From: Pseudomonadota bacterium
Lineage (GTDB): Bacteria; Pseudomonadota; Gammaproteobacteria; Steroidobacterales; Steroidobacteraceae
Length of the DNA stretch: 64,000 bases
Reading direction: 5' to 3'
Assembly (NCBI GenBank): GCA_023457495.1
Contig: JAEWLQ010000107.1
Location: 38,387 to 102,386, forward strand
Shown: piece after piece, positions 9,567 through 17,101 of the stretch
Layout: every line of letters begins with the position of its first letter
Numbering within the stretch: position 1 is the first letter of the stretch
The notes under the pieces: model-generated
Seen by the model: only the letters and a program-made list of their open reading frames with translations
What the model was told of the DNA's origin: nothing
Databases searched by the model: none
Made by a program: the position numbers and the translations under genes

Positions 9567-9794
9567 GTGGATTGGCTCGATGCGCTTCAATGGCCGGCCA
9601 TGGCGGTGACGCTGCTCGCCGCCTGGCTGGTCGCATCGAGGTCGAAGGAGCGCCGCGAGGCGGGGTTCTGGATCTTCATCGCCAGCAATGTGCTGTGGAT
9701 AGCTTGGGCCTGGAACGCACGCGCGTGGGCGCTCATCGCCCTGCAGGTGGGTTTGTTCCTGATGAACGTGCGCGGAGCGATCAAGAACGAATAA
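9567..9794 (+). CDS. Small three-helix membrane protein, unknown function
   Basis: 75 residues from a GTG start at 9567, three bases after the VOC gene. It has three hydrophobic stretches: about residues 8-25 (WPAMAVTLLAAWLVAS), 33-50 (GFWIFIASNVLWIAWAW) and 53-70 (AWALIALQVGLFLMNVRGA). Basic residues in the first loop (RSKERRE) suggest a cytoplasmic loop. The pattern recalls nicotinamide-transporter-like (PnuC) small proteins and other conserved hypotheticals seen in Xanthomonadales, but no functional residue can be named. Its spacing implies co-transcription with the VOC gene. Confidence 0.7.
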   Translation: MDWLDALQWPAMAVTLLAAWLVASRSKERREAGFWIFIASNVLWIAWAWNARAWALIALQVGLFLMNVRGAIKNE

Positions 9795-9825
9795 GATTCC
9801 CCGGTCGAGAATCGTAGGGGGGATC

Positions 9826-10344
9826 ATGACCGATCGACGTTCGTTCCTGCGCGGATCATCCGTGCTGATGGCGCATGCCGCGCTGGGTGGAGTGTTCGAG
9901 GCGTTCGCCGCCGCTTCATCCCGTAAAGCGACTTTCTTCAACGAGTCCGAGATGCGCACGCTGCGTGCGCTCGTCGATGTGATTTTGCCCGAGACGGATT
10001 CCCCGGCCGCCTCGGCCGCGGATACTCACTACTTCATCGATCTCGCGGTGCCGGCCTGCGCCCAGCCCGCCGCGCGCGATGCGCTGCGCAAAGGCCTCGC
10101 GGACTTCGCGGGATGTGAAACGCTTTCCGCGGCCGAACAGACGAGCCGGCTCGCCGCTCGCGCCGCGAAGGACATCGAACTGCCGTACGAGCAGTCGTTC
10201 TTCAAGATCCTGAAGGATTACACGATGACCGGGTACTTCCTCTCCGAGACCGGCGCGACCAAGGCGCTGGCCTATCTGCAGATTCCCGGCGGTTTCCAGG
10301 GCGACATCCCGCTCGCTCCCGGCCAGAAGGCATGGGCGATCTGA
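9826..10344 (+). CDS. Gluconate 2-dehydrogenase subunit 3-family protein (Tat-exported)
   Basis: 172 residues. The N-terminus TDRRSFLRGSSVLMAHAALG is a twin-arginine signal (R-R-S-F-L-R). The mature part carries ALVDVILPETDSPAASAADT and the C-terminal YFLSETGATKALAYLQIPGG typical of the small subunit of membrane-linked GMC dehydrogenases. It overlaps the GMC gene. In such complexes the flavoprotein lacks its own signal and is exported with the small subunit. A cytochrome c subunit, usual in three-part gluconate/sorbitol dehydrogenases, is not encoded next to it. Confidence 0.88.
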   Translation: MTDRRSFLRGSSVLMAHAALGGVFEAFAAASSRKATFFNESEMRTLRALVDVILPETDSPAASAADTHYFIDLAVPACAQPAARDALRKGLADFAGCETLSAAEQTSRLAARAAKDIELPYEQSFFKILKDYTMTGYFLSETGATKALAYLQIPGGFQGDIPLAPGQKAWAI

Positions 10345-12026
10345 TGGCCGCCACGAACAATTTCGACGCCATCGTCGTGGGATCCGGCATGTCCGGCGGC
10401 TGGGCCGCGAAGGAGCTTACGGAGCTCGGCCTCAAGACCCTGGTGCTCGAGCGCGGTCGCGACATCCGCCACGTCGTGGACTATCCGACGGCGCTGAAGA
10501 ATCCGTGGGAGCTGCCGCACAACAACCGGCCGACGAACGCGGACCGCGCGGCGCAGCCCATCCAGTCGACGCTCTATCTATACGACCAGTCGACGAAACA
10601 TCACTTCGTCGACGACAACGAGAATCCGTACGAGCAGGCGAAGCCGTTCAACTGGTATCGTGGTTATCACGTGGGCGGGCGCTCGCTGATGTGGGCCCGC
10701 CACGTGTTCCGCTTCAGCGATCTCGATTTCGAGGCGAACCTGCGTGAAGGCGTGGGCATCGACTGGCCGATCCGCTACGCGGACATCGCGCCGTGGTACG
10801 AGCACGTCGAGAAGTTCATGGGGGCGAGCGGCGAGAACTCGGGGCTGCCCCAACTACCCGCGCAGGTGCTGCAGCCGCCGTTCGAGATGAATGCGCTGGA
10901 GAAGAAGATCCGGGCGGGCATGGACGATGCCTTCAAGGGCGAACGCAAGCTGATCTGCAGCGCGACCGCGGTGCTGTCGCGCGAGCACAATGGACGCGGC
11001 CCATGCCAGGGGCGCAACCAATGCGCGCGTGGCTGTCCATTCAGCGCGTATTTCTCGTCGAATGGCGTCACGCTGCCGGCCGCGGCGGCGACCGGCAATC
11101 TCACGCTGCAACCGGACTCCATCGTTCATTCGGTGATCTACGACGAAGCGAAGAACCGGGTGAAGGGTGTGCGCGTGATCGATACCCGGACCCGCAAGAC
11201 CACGGAGTATTTCGCGAAGGTCGTGTTCTTGTGCGCGTCCGCGCTGAATTCTACGGCGATCCTCCTTAATACACGTTCGGCGCGCTTCCCGGACGGACTC
11301 GGCAACGACTCGGGCGAGCTCGGCCACAACCTCATGGATCATCACAACGGGGGCGGCGCGACGGCCAGCTTCTCGGGCCTGCTGGATCGCTACTACCGCG
11401 GACGACGTTCGACCAGCATGTACATCCCGCGCTTCCGCAACGTCACGAAGCGCGAGGACAAGTTCAAGCGCGGTTACGGCTACGAGGTCTACACCTGGCG
11501 CAACACCTGGACCCGCGGCGTCGGCACCGCCGCGTTCGGCGCGGATTTCAAGAACGAGATCACGCGGCCGGGCGAGTGGGGGCTGTTCATGGAAGGGTAT
11601 GGCGAAACGCTGCCGTACCACGACAACCGAATCTGGTTGTCGCACGACAAGCCGGATCCGTTCGGCATGCCGCGCATCCACATGTCGATGGAGTACCGCG
11701 ACAACGAGCGCGCGATGGCGCAGCAGATGATGGACGATGCCGTCGAGATGATGACCGCGGCCGGGCTCGAGAACGTGAAGGGCTTCAACAACCCCGTGAC
11801 GCCGGGCAGCGTGATCCACGAGATGGGCACCGCGCGCATGGGGCGCGATCCCAAGACCTCCGTGCTCAACGCCCACAACCAGCTGCACGCCGTGCCGAAC
11901 CTCTTCGTCACCGACGGCAGCTTCATGGTCTCGTCCCCGACGCAGAACCCCTCGCTCACCTACATGGCGATGACCGCCCGCGCGGCCCACTACGCCGTAG
12001 CCCAACTCAAGCGCGGCGAATTGTAG
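10332..12026 (+). CDS. GMC-family oxidoreductase (FAD-dependent dehydrogenase large subunit)
   Basis: 564 residues. The N-terminal FAD-binding motif is IVVGSGMSGGWAAKEL with VLERG after it. HVGGRSLMWARHVFR, CARGCPFSAYFSSNGVTLPA and VFLCASALNSTAILL follow. The C-terminal GMC signature is HEMGTARMGRDPKTSVLN, NLFVTDGSFMVSSPTQNPSL. These enzymes oxidise sugars, polyols or sugar acids in the periplasm. The exact substrate is not readable. Either the ATG at 10332 or the one at 10344 (TGATG overlap with the small subunit) may be used. The stop TAG is the first part of an adjoining palindromic repeat, so the native end may once have been different. Confidence 0.9.
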   Translation: MGDLMAATNNFDAIVVGSGMSGGWAAKELTELGLKTLVLERGRDIRHVVDYPTALKNPWELPHNNRPTNADRAAQPIQSTLYLYDQSTKHHFVDDNENPYEQAKPFNWYRGYHVGGRSLMWARHVFRFSDLDFEANLREGVGIDWPIRYADIAPWYEHVEKFMGASGENSGLPQLPAQVLQPPFEMNALEKKIRAGMDDAFKGERKLICSATAVLSREHNGRGPCQGRNQCARGCPFSAYFSSNGVTLPAAAATGNLTLQPDSIVHSVIYDEAKNRVKGVRVIDTRTRKTTEYFAKVVFLCASALNSTAILLNTRSARFPDGLGNDSGELGHNLMDHHNGGGATASFSGLLDRYYRGRRSTSMYIPRFRNVTKREDKFKRGYGYEVYTWRNTWTRGVGTAAFGADFKNEITRPGEWGLFMEGYGETLPYHDNRIWLSHDKPDPFGMPRIHMSMEYRDNERAMAQQMMDDAVEMMTAAGLENVKGFNNPVTPGSVIHEMGTARMGRDPKTSVLNAHNQLHAVPNLFVTDGSFMVSSPTQNPSLTYMAMTARAAHYAVAQLKRGEL

Positions 12027-12136
12027 GTGCCGGATGGCGCGTTGGTGCCGGGTGAGAAATCGCTGAGTTAGCTCGCGATGACATCGGGTGATCGGCGCCG
12101 TCTGGCTAACTCAGCGATTTCTCACCCGGCACCTAC
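12023..12136. repeat. Dispersed palindromic (REP-like) element, copy 1
   Basis: A perfect 29-bp inverted repeat. The left arm 12044-12072 starts GGTGCCGGGTGAGAAATCGC and ends GAGTTAGC; the right arm 12105-12133 starts GCTAACTCAGCGATTTCTCA and ends CCCGGCACC. The loop is 32 bases. An extra partial arm, GTAGGTGCCGG, lies at 12023-12033. Its TAG (12024-12026) is the stop codon of the GMC gene. The element separates convergent genes. There is no T-tract, so it is not an ordinary intrinsic terminator. Two related copies occur at 59796 and 63940. Confidence 0.92.
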
Positions 12137-12151
12137 CAACCTACCTACCAA

Positions 12152-12994
12152 CTACTCTTCCTCGGCGTCGTGGTGGGCGACGATCTCGATGACGCGGGTG
12201 GCCGAGCGGGCGATGCCGGGCACCTGCTTCTCGGGGTTCCACAACTCGCGTACGTGGCCGCTCGGTGACTTCGATTCGATCGCGCCGGAGTTCGCGTCGA
12301 CGTAGACGATCGATTGGTCGGACAGGCGCGACAACGTGCCCGGCGCCGCACCCACCGCGACCTGCAACGGTCCCGCGCCCGCATCCTTTAGAATGTGCGG
12401 GTTCGGGATGTTCTCGTCCGACCGCATGACCCGGCCGTTCGCCTCATCGAGCTTCCAGGCGGGCGAGCTGTTGTTCGGGAACAGATAGACCGCCGTGCCG
12501 ACGACGGCAACGCGCGGGTTGGTGAATTCCCGCGGCAACGCGAACGAATCGATCGCGCCGTCCGCGAGCGACATGCGATTGAAGTCGAAGTAGCCACCCT
12601 CGGCGTTGGGCTCGAAATTCTCGCCGTCTGACGCATAACGCACGCTGACGAAGTAGGCCGAGCCACCGACCAGCGCCATCTCTTCCGAAGGACCCCGTAC
12701 CTGGCTGCCCGGATACAGGTCCAGCGCCCAGGTCTTCGTGATCGCCCGCGTGGCCTTGTCGACGACGAGTAGTTGGCCGGTGCCCGCCTTCTTGTCGCGC
12801 GTGATGATGCCGATCCGATCCGGCGGATTGGCGTAGATAGTGAGATCACCAAGTTCCGCGACCGTCTGCATGCCCGTCCCGGTTGCGTACACGAGCGCGT
12901 CACGTCCGGACTTGTTGACGAGCAGCCAGCCTTCGGAGGCCTGGAGCGGCGCCGCAAGACCGACGAAAACGACAGCGGCAAACAGACTCTTCAT
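12152..12994 (-). CDS. Secreted protein of unknown function, possibly a beta-propeller
   Basis: 280 residues beginning MKSLFAAVVFVGLAAPLQAS, a clear signal peptide with a cut after about residue 20. The mature chain has repeated strand-turn patterns such as LLVVDKATRAITKTWALDL, YFDFNRMSLADGAIDSF and WKLDEANGRVMRSDENIPN, spaced like blades of a beta-propeller. No catalytic motif is visible and I do not recognise a family. A 17-codon upstream extension is open, but the ATG at 12994 begins the signal peptide. It lies downstream of a GH105 gene on the same strand, with 78 bases between them, so the two may be transcribed together. Confidence 0.7.
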   Translation of the reverse strand: MKSLFAAVVFVGLAAPLQASEGWLLVNKSGRDALVYATGTGMQTVAELGDLTIYANPPDRIGIITRDKKAGTGQLLVVDKATRAITKTWALDLYPGSQVRGPSEEMALVGGSAYFVSVRYASDGENFEPNAEGGYFDFNRMSLADGAIDSFALPREFTNPRVAVVGTAVYLFPNNSSPAWKLDEANGRVMRSDENIPNPHILKDAGAGPLQVAVGAAPGTLSRLSDQSIVYVDANSGAIESKSPSGHVRELWNPEKQVPGIARSATRVIEIVAHHDAEEE

Positions 12995-13072
12995 GGCGGT
13001 ACCTCTTATGGGTATTGATCCGCGCCTGCGAGTGGCGCCCAACATTCCGGCGCCTGGAATATTGCTCCGCCT

Positions 13073-14212
13073 TCAGTCACCTTTCATCTGCGCAACCGCA
13101 CTGGCCGCGAGCAGGAAGGCGCCGACACCGTAGTACTGAGTATCCGTTTCCAGCACGTTCTCCGGCCGGTCGCTGACCTGCTGAACCCACCCCAGCCGGC
13201 CGTCCTTCGCGACCGCGCGTTCCAGCGCCTGCCAGCCACTCTTGATCGAGAGCGCATAGTCCTTGGCGTCGAGGAGGCCCTGGTTCACACCCCAGGCGAG
13301 CCCGTATACGTAGAAACCCGTGCCGCTGGTTTCCGGCGGCGACCCTTCCGGCCCTAACAACGAGGGCGGCCAGTACCCGTCGGGCTTCTGGACCGCCCGC
13401 AGTTTGACGGCCATCTGGCGGAACAGGCTTTCGAGCCGCGGCCGCTCCGGATCATCCCGGGACATCGACTCCAGCATGTTCGCGATGCCGGCGAAGACCC
13501 AACCATTGCCGCGGCTCCAGAAGAGCTTCCGGCCCTGCGCGTCGCGCCGGTCGAAGAATCGGCTGTCCCGGAAGTAGAGTTTCTCTACCGGGTCGTAGAG
13601 GAAGTCGGTCGCCGCCCAAAATTCCGACAGCGCGAAATCACGGTAACGCGTATCTCCCGTTTGCCGCGCGAGCTCGAGCCAGGCGGGCGGGGACATGAAT
13701 ACCGCGTCGCACCAGCACCAGCGCTTCAGGCATTCGGTCGATTCGTAATCCTTCGCCGGCACGAAGCTCAGGTGCGCGACGGGCGGCGCGCGCAGGATCG
13801 AATCGAACCGTTCCTTGAGCGGCACGATCGCTTCGCTGCCGGCGCCGTTGCGCGCGGCCCAGAGATAACTCTGGCCGATCACGTGATCGTCGGCGTGATA
13901 GACGCGCGGGCCGGGAGTCCAGCCATTCGCCTTGCCCTGCGCGAGGATCGCCTCTCGGAAGCGCTTCTCGTTAGTCACGTCGGCGAGTTTCGTCATGCCG
14001 ACCCAGAACGCACCCTTCTGCCAGCTGCGCGGACGCTGCGTCTCTTCGCTGAACGAACTGACGCCGGCCGGCATCTTCTCCATGTGCGCGAGCTGCCAGT
14101 CGGCAACGCGCGAGGCGAGGTCAAGTACTTCTTTGCGGGAAGCGGCCGTGGCGGCGGTGGCTACGCACAGGCACAAGACGGTGAGTGCGCCGAGAAAGGA
14201 AGGTTTGTTCAT
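13073..14212 (-). CDS. GH105 family unsaturated rhamnogalacturonyl hydrolase (YteR/RhiN-like)
   Basis: 379 residues with a signal peptide (about 1-23, ending ATAA) and the (alpha/alpha)6-barrel pattern of GH88/GH105 enzymes. Motifs include SWQKGAFWVGMTKLADVT, YHADDHVIGQSYLW (the DD region carries the proposed catalytic Asp in YteR), WCWCDAVFMSPPAWLELA, FWSRGNGWVFAGIANMLE and ETSGTGFYVYGLAWGVNQG. These enzymes remove the unsaturated uronic acid left by pectate/rhamnogalacturonan lyases, acting here in the periplasm. No pectin lyase or rhamnose gene lies in the window, so it is isolated from its usual pathway. An alternative is another GH105 substrate such as ulvan or arabinogalactan fragments. 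Confidence 0.88.
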   Translation of the reverse strand: MNKPSFLGALTVLCLCVATAATAASRKEVLDLASRVADWQLAHMEKMPAGVSSFSEETQRPRSWQKGAFWVGMTKLADVTNEKRFREAILAQGKANGWTPGPRVYHADDHVIGQSYLWAARNGAGSEAIVPLKERFDSILRAPPVAHLSFVPAKDYESTECLKRWCWCDAVFMSPPAWLELARQTGDTRYRDFALSEFWAATDFLYDPVEKLYFRDSRFFDRRDAQGRKLFWSRGNGWVFAGIANMLESMSRDDPERPRLESLFRQMAVKLRAVQKPDGYWPPSLLGPEGSPPETSGTGFYVYGLAWGVNQGLLDAKDYALSIKSGWQALERAVAKDGRLGWVQQVSDRPENVLETDTQYYGVGAFLLAASAVAQMKGD

Positions 14213-14486
14213 GGTCCGATAGTAGCCGCAATCGTGGGCACGCCAATGGGACCAATGGTTGGAAAGGTATCAGGATCGCGCGACTGAAAACTTGCTGGTG
14301 AGAGTTGTCGCAGCGTCCTGCTGGGGCCGCGGGGATTGGCACTAGGAGATTGACCAGTTAGGCGTTGCGTGATGAAGTGGAAGCAGAAACTTATGTGTGA
14401 GATGCCGTGCTATCCGTCACTTTTGACGCAGATTGTACCCGCACTCTTGCGGTCTATTTATAGTTAGGTGGCACTGGAGAGGAAGC
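14213..14486. other. Low-GC intergenic region without a recognisable gene
   Basis: About 270 bases between divergent genes with visibly lower GC than the surroundings. No open frame resembling a protein and no RNA gene is evident. GTTAGGC at 14359 and GTTAGGT at 14464 occur, but no matching partner sites. GAGAGGAAGC just before 14487 provides a ribosome site for the next gene. Confidence 0.55.
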
Positions 14487-14990
14487 ATGAAGCCGTCAGT
14501 CACCGTCCTGCTCTTCGCCGCGCTTTCTGGCTCAGCAGTTCGAGCTGAGCAACCACATATCGCGCCGACAACTTGCCAGGTCACCCGACCCAACGGGGGT
14601 GTGCATGAGAACGCTTCCTTATCGATCGGCCTCTACAAGGAGTATGTATTCCGGCCAGATGGGCCGGGCCTCATTGATTCAGACGGTGCGCTTGGAATTA
14701 AGGTGCTTTGGACTCGCAAGGTGCGTGGTCAGTTAGAAGTCGGTGGAAAGCGCCTAGACGGACATGCGCCGCCTGCGCGCGCTTACATTAACGATCTCGG
14801 CGAGACCGGAATCCAACCCAGCCTTCTGTTGTTTCCCACGCCAGGCTGCTGGGAGATCACAGGTCAGGTAGGCGATGGCAGGCTTACATTTGTTGTATTT
14901 GTTGAGAAAGTCGGAGACGGGCCTAAGCGGCGACTACAAGGCCCTGGTCAAGGGTTTCGAGTTTCTACTATTGCGGTGGGGGGCGCCTAG
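14487..14990 (+). CDS. Secreted protein of unknown function
   Basis: 167 residues starting MKPSVTVLLFAALSGSAVRA, a signal peptide cut near residue 20. The mature part has two cysteines (TTCQVT and TPGCWEITG) that could form one disulfide. It has beta-rich segments such as IKVLWTRKVRGQLEVGGKRL and QPSLLLFPTPGCWEITGQVG, ending KRRLQGPGQGF. The phrase 'PGCWEITG' followed by a strand resembles bacterial proteins of unknown function with an Ig-like fold. Codon use is less GC-rich than neighbours, suggesting transfer. An in-frame ATG at 14433 would add 18 residues ahead of the signal peptide; GAGAGGAAGC favours 14487. Confidence 0.68.
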   Translation: MKPSVTVLLFAALSGSAVRAEQPHIAPTTCQVTRPNGGVHENASLSIGLYKEYVFRPDGPGLIDSDGALGIKVLWTRKVRGQLEVGGKRLDGHAPPARAYINDLGETGIQPSLLLFPTPGCWEITGQVGDGRLTFVVFVEKVGDGPKRRLQGPGQGFRVSTIAVGGA

Positions 14991-15005
14991 TGCTCCAAGC
15001 CGTCG

Positions 15006-15140
15006 ATGTCGGTCTCAGTTGCTCCTGGCGCGGAATCCGGCGAATACGTCGTGAGCGCGATGGTGACTGATCTCACTAGCGCGAAAATTCCAGCAAGGCC
15101 TTCGGTGACTACTTCCGCTGGCGAACAGCTCAACTATTAG
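15006..15140 (+). pseudogene. Short orphan reading frame, probable gene fragment
   Basis: A 44-codon frame, ATG at 15006 to TAG at 15140, reads SVAPGAESGEYVVSAMVTDL, then TSAKIPARPSVTTSAGEQL. This looks like a real beta-strand segment, similar in style to 'variable domain plus ARP..V' repeats in periplasmic proteins, but it has no signal peptide or ribosome site. It overlaps the following truncated frame. It is best seen as debris of a longer gene. Confidence 0.35.
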
Positions 15141-15529
15141 GTCGCGATGCGAATCAGTGGCAAGAGTTCCTCGAACTGATCTGGCCGTCGCGCTACGACC
15201 CCATCGCCAGCCGCAAGCGCCGTATTGTCCTGCTGGAGGTCTTCCTCGCCGTAGTGATCGCGCTCGCGGCAGGCCCCGAGATCTTTACTGCAATGGAGAT
15301 GACGGCACTGATGGAAGTGCTGGGCGGTCTGCTTTTTCTGACTGCCATGCGCGCGGGGCTGAAGCTGGTCGCTCTGAACATCCTGAATTTCATCCTCAGG
15401 ATCTCGTTTCCAATACCTGTCGCGGCCATCATGCGACCCAACGCGTCCATTCCGGTCAAACTATGTGCATCCATCTACATCGCCGCGATCGCTCTCTGGA
15501 GTTGGGCGCTGGCGTTGAGCGGCAGATAA
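15080..15529 (+). pseudogene. 5'-truncated membrane protein gene
   Basis: From the TAG at 15077-15079 this frame is open to TAA at 15529. It reads SSKAFGDYFRWRTAQLLGRD, ANQWQEFLELIWPSRYDPIA, then hydrophobic VLLEVFLAVVIALAAG, two or three further membrane segments and ALWSWALALSGR. The aromatic-rich soluble part is clearly protein-like. However, no ATG, GTG or TTG with a ribosome site precedes it in frame; the first usable start is the GTG at 15254, inside the first membrane segment. The 5' end appears lost by deletion or frameshift. I recognise no family. Confidence 0.5.
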
Positions 15530-15552
15530 ACCCGTGACGCACGCGCGGCTCG

Positions 15553-16287
15553 TCAGATCATCCATCCGCCATCGATGACGTGAATCTGCCCGGTGGTGAA
15601 TCCGGACTCATCGCTCGCCAGGTGCAGCGCGAGCGCCGCGATCTCCTCCGGCTTGCCCAGCCTTCCCATCGGCTGGCGCGCCTCGAACTCGGCGCGCGTC
15701 TTCGCATAATCGCCAGACGAGTGCAGGCGTGCCTGCAACGAGGGCGTATCGACGGTGCCGGGGCAGATGGCGTTGCAGCGAATGCCCTGCGCCACGAAGT
15801 CCGCGGCCACGGATTTGGTGAGCCCGATCACGGCGGCCTTGGTGGCGCCGTACGCGCAGCGGTCGGGTACGCCCGTGATGGAGCCTGCGACCGAGGACAT
15901 GTTGATGATCGAGCCCGCACGCGCCGCGATCATCGCGGGCAGGAACGCGCGGATCATGTGGAACATCGCGTTGACGTTCAACTCGAACGCCTTGCGCCAT
16001 TCCTCGGGATCGACGGTGAGGACGGTGCCCTTGGGCACCATGCCCGCGCAGTTGAACAACACGTCGATCCTGCCGACGGACTGCGCGAACGCGGCGATCG
16101 CTGCCGGATCGCGCACGTCGAGCACGTGCCCCTCGCAGTTCGCCAAGGTTCGCAGTGAATTTCCGTCGATGTCGACGGTCAGCACACGCGCGCCCGCGCG
16201 TGCGAACGCCTCCGCGCTCGCGTGGCCGATGCCGGAACCGGCCGCGGTGACCACCGCGGTCTTACCCTTCAGTCGTTCAGATTCCAT
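15553..16287 (-). CDS. SDR-family dehydrogenase, probably 2-keto-3-deoxy-L-fuconate 4-dehydrogenase
   Basis: 244 residues with the classical SDR features: TAAGSGIG (cofactor loop, near residue 15), NCAGMV, the catalytic Ser in INMSSVAGS, YGATKAA (YxxxK) and the C-terminal LASDESGFTTGQIHVIDGG. The sequence type matches the NAD-dependent enzymes that oxidise 2-keto-3-deoxy-L-fuconate in the Xanthomonas non-phosphorylative L-fucose route. It is last in an operon with fucose permease, fucose dehydrogenase and fuconolactonase genes, which supports that role; other sugar-acid substrates remain possible. It overlaps the fuconolactonase stop by 11 bases. Confidence 0.8.
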   Translation of the reverse strand: MESERLKGKTAVVTAAGSGIGHASAEAFARAGARVLTVDIDGNSLRTLANCEGHVLDVRDPAAIAAFAQSVGRIDVLFNCAGMVPKGTVLTVDPEEWRKAFELNVNAMFHMIRAFLPAMIAARAGSIINMSSVAGSITGVPDRCAYGATKAAVIGLTKSVAADFVAQGIRCNAICPGTVDTPSLQARLHSSGDYAKTRAEFEARQPMGRLGKPEEIAALALHLASDESGFTTGQIHVIDGGWMI

Positions 16288-17101
16288 AAGTCAATCGTGC
16301 CACGCCGGAGTAGATCGATTCACGTTCTGCGTCGCTGAGCTGCGCGAGCAGGGTTTCGCTGGTGTCGCGCCAGTCATCGTAAGTGCAGACGAGCTCGCAC
16401 ACGGGCCAGTCGCTGCCCCACATGAGCCGTCGCGGACCGAACTCCGCCAGCAGATGTTCGACGCTGTCGCGCAGCACGGCGGCATCGGCGCTGTGCGCCT
16501 CGGTCACGAGACCGGAGAGCTTGCAGACGATCGGCGTCTCACGCGCGAGCGCGGAGATCTCTTTCTTCCATTGCGCTACATTGCCGGACGCGATCGGCGG
16601 CTTCGCTCCGTGGTCCAGCACCATCACGAGGTCCGGATATCGCGCGATGAGCTCGCGCAGCGCCGGCAGGTGCTTCGTGAGAATCAGCGCATCGAACGTC
16701 AGCCCGTGATCGATCATCGCCTCGAATGCCGGCGCGAGATCCTCGCGCAGCATCCATTCGGGATCGGCGATGTCCTGGATCATCGGCCGCAGTCCCAGGA
16801 GTTTCGCGTCGAGGGCCAGCTTCCCGATGACCTCCGGCGCATCCGTGGCCTCGAAGTCCGCCCAGCCGACGACGCCGGCGATGAACGCGTTATCGCGGGC
16901 GAACGACAAGAGATAGTGCGTCTCCGCCACCGTCGGCGCCGCCTGCACGAGAATCGTCTGTGCAATCCCGGTCCGCGCGAGTGACGGCTCGAGGTCCTCC
17001 GGCAGGAAATCGCGGTAGATAGGAGCGAAGGCGGGAGTCAGCCAGCCGTAGTCGCCGCGATCCAGTTGCCAGAAGTGCTGGTGGCTGTCGACGCGCGTCA
17101 T
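16277..17101 (-). CDS. L-fuconolactonase (amidohydrolase family 2)
   Basis: 274 residues of the amidohydrolase superfamily. MTRVDSHQHFWQLDRGDYGW gives the N-terminal HxH metal site (His7, His9). LGLRPMIQDIADPEWML, LDHGAKPPIA and the terminal metal-site motif RLMWGSDWPVCEL with its Asp are typical of L-fucono- and L-rhamnono-lactonases (COG3618). The enzyme opens the lactone made by L-fucose dehydrogenase. A longer upstream reading frame exists, but it only shadows the preceding gene; the ATG at 17101 starts the family N-terminus. It overlaps the aldo/keto reductase stop by 4 bases. Confidence 0.88.
   Translation of the reverse strand: MTRVDSHQHFWQLDRGDYGWLTPAFAPIYRDFLPEDLEPSLARTGIAQTILVQAAPTVAETHYLLSFARDNAFIAGVVGWADFEATDAPEVIGKLALDAKLLGLRPMIQDIADPEWMLREDLAPAFEAMIDHGLTFDALILTKHLPALRELIARYPDLVMVLDHGAKPPIASGNVAQWKKEISALARETPIVCKLSGLVTEAHSADAAVLRDSVEHLLAEFGPRRLMWGSDWPVCELVCTYDDWRDTSETLLAQLSDAERESIYSGVARLTYGI

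Noticed and set aside
10854..12005. 383-codon minus-strand frame over the GMC gene
   Set aside because: Antisense shadow of a clearly coding GMC oxidoreductase.
12044..12133. Palindromes as Rho-independent terminators
   Set aside because: Arms of 29 bp with loops up to 32 bases and no T-tract; sequence is conserved between copies, which terminators do not require.
14359..14470. GTTAGGC and GTTAGGT as integron attC core sites
   Set aside because: No RYYYAAC partner site at attC spacing and no integrase in the window; other GTTAGGC copies lie inside conserved genes in phase.
15157..15537. 126-codon plus-strand frame
   Set aside because: Another frame in the same stretch (15080-15529) gives hydrophobic, protein-like sequence; this one is Arg/His/Gly-rich.
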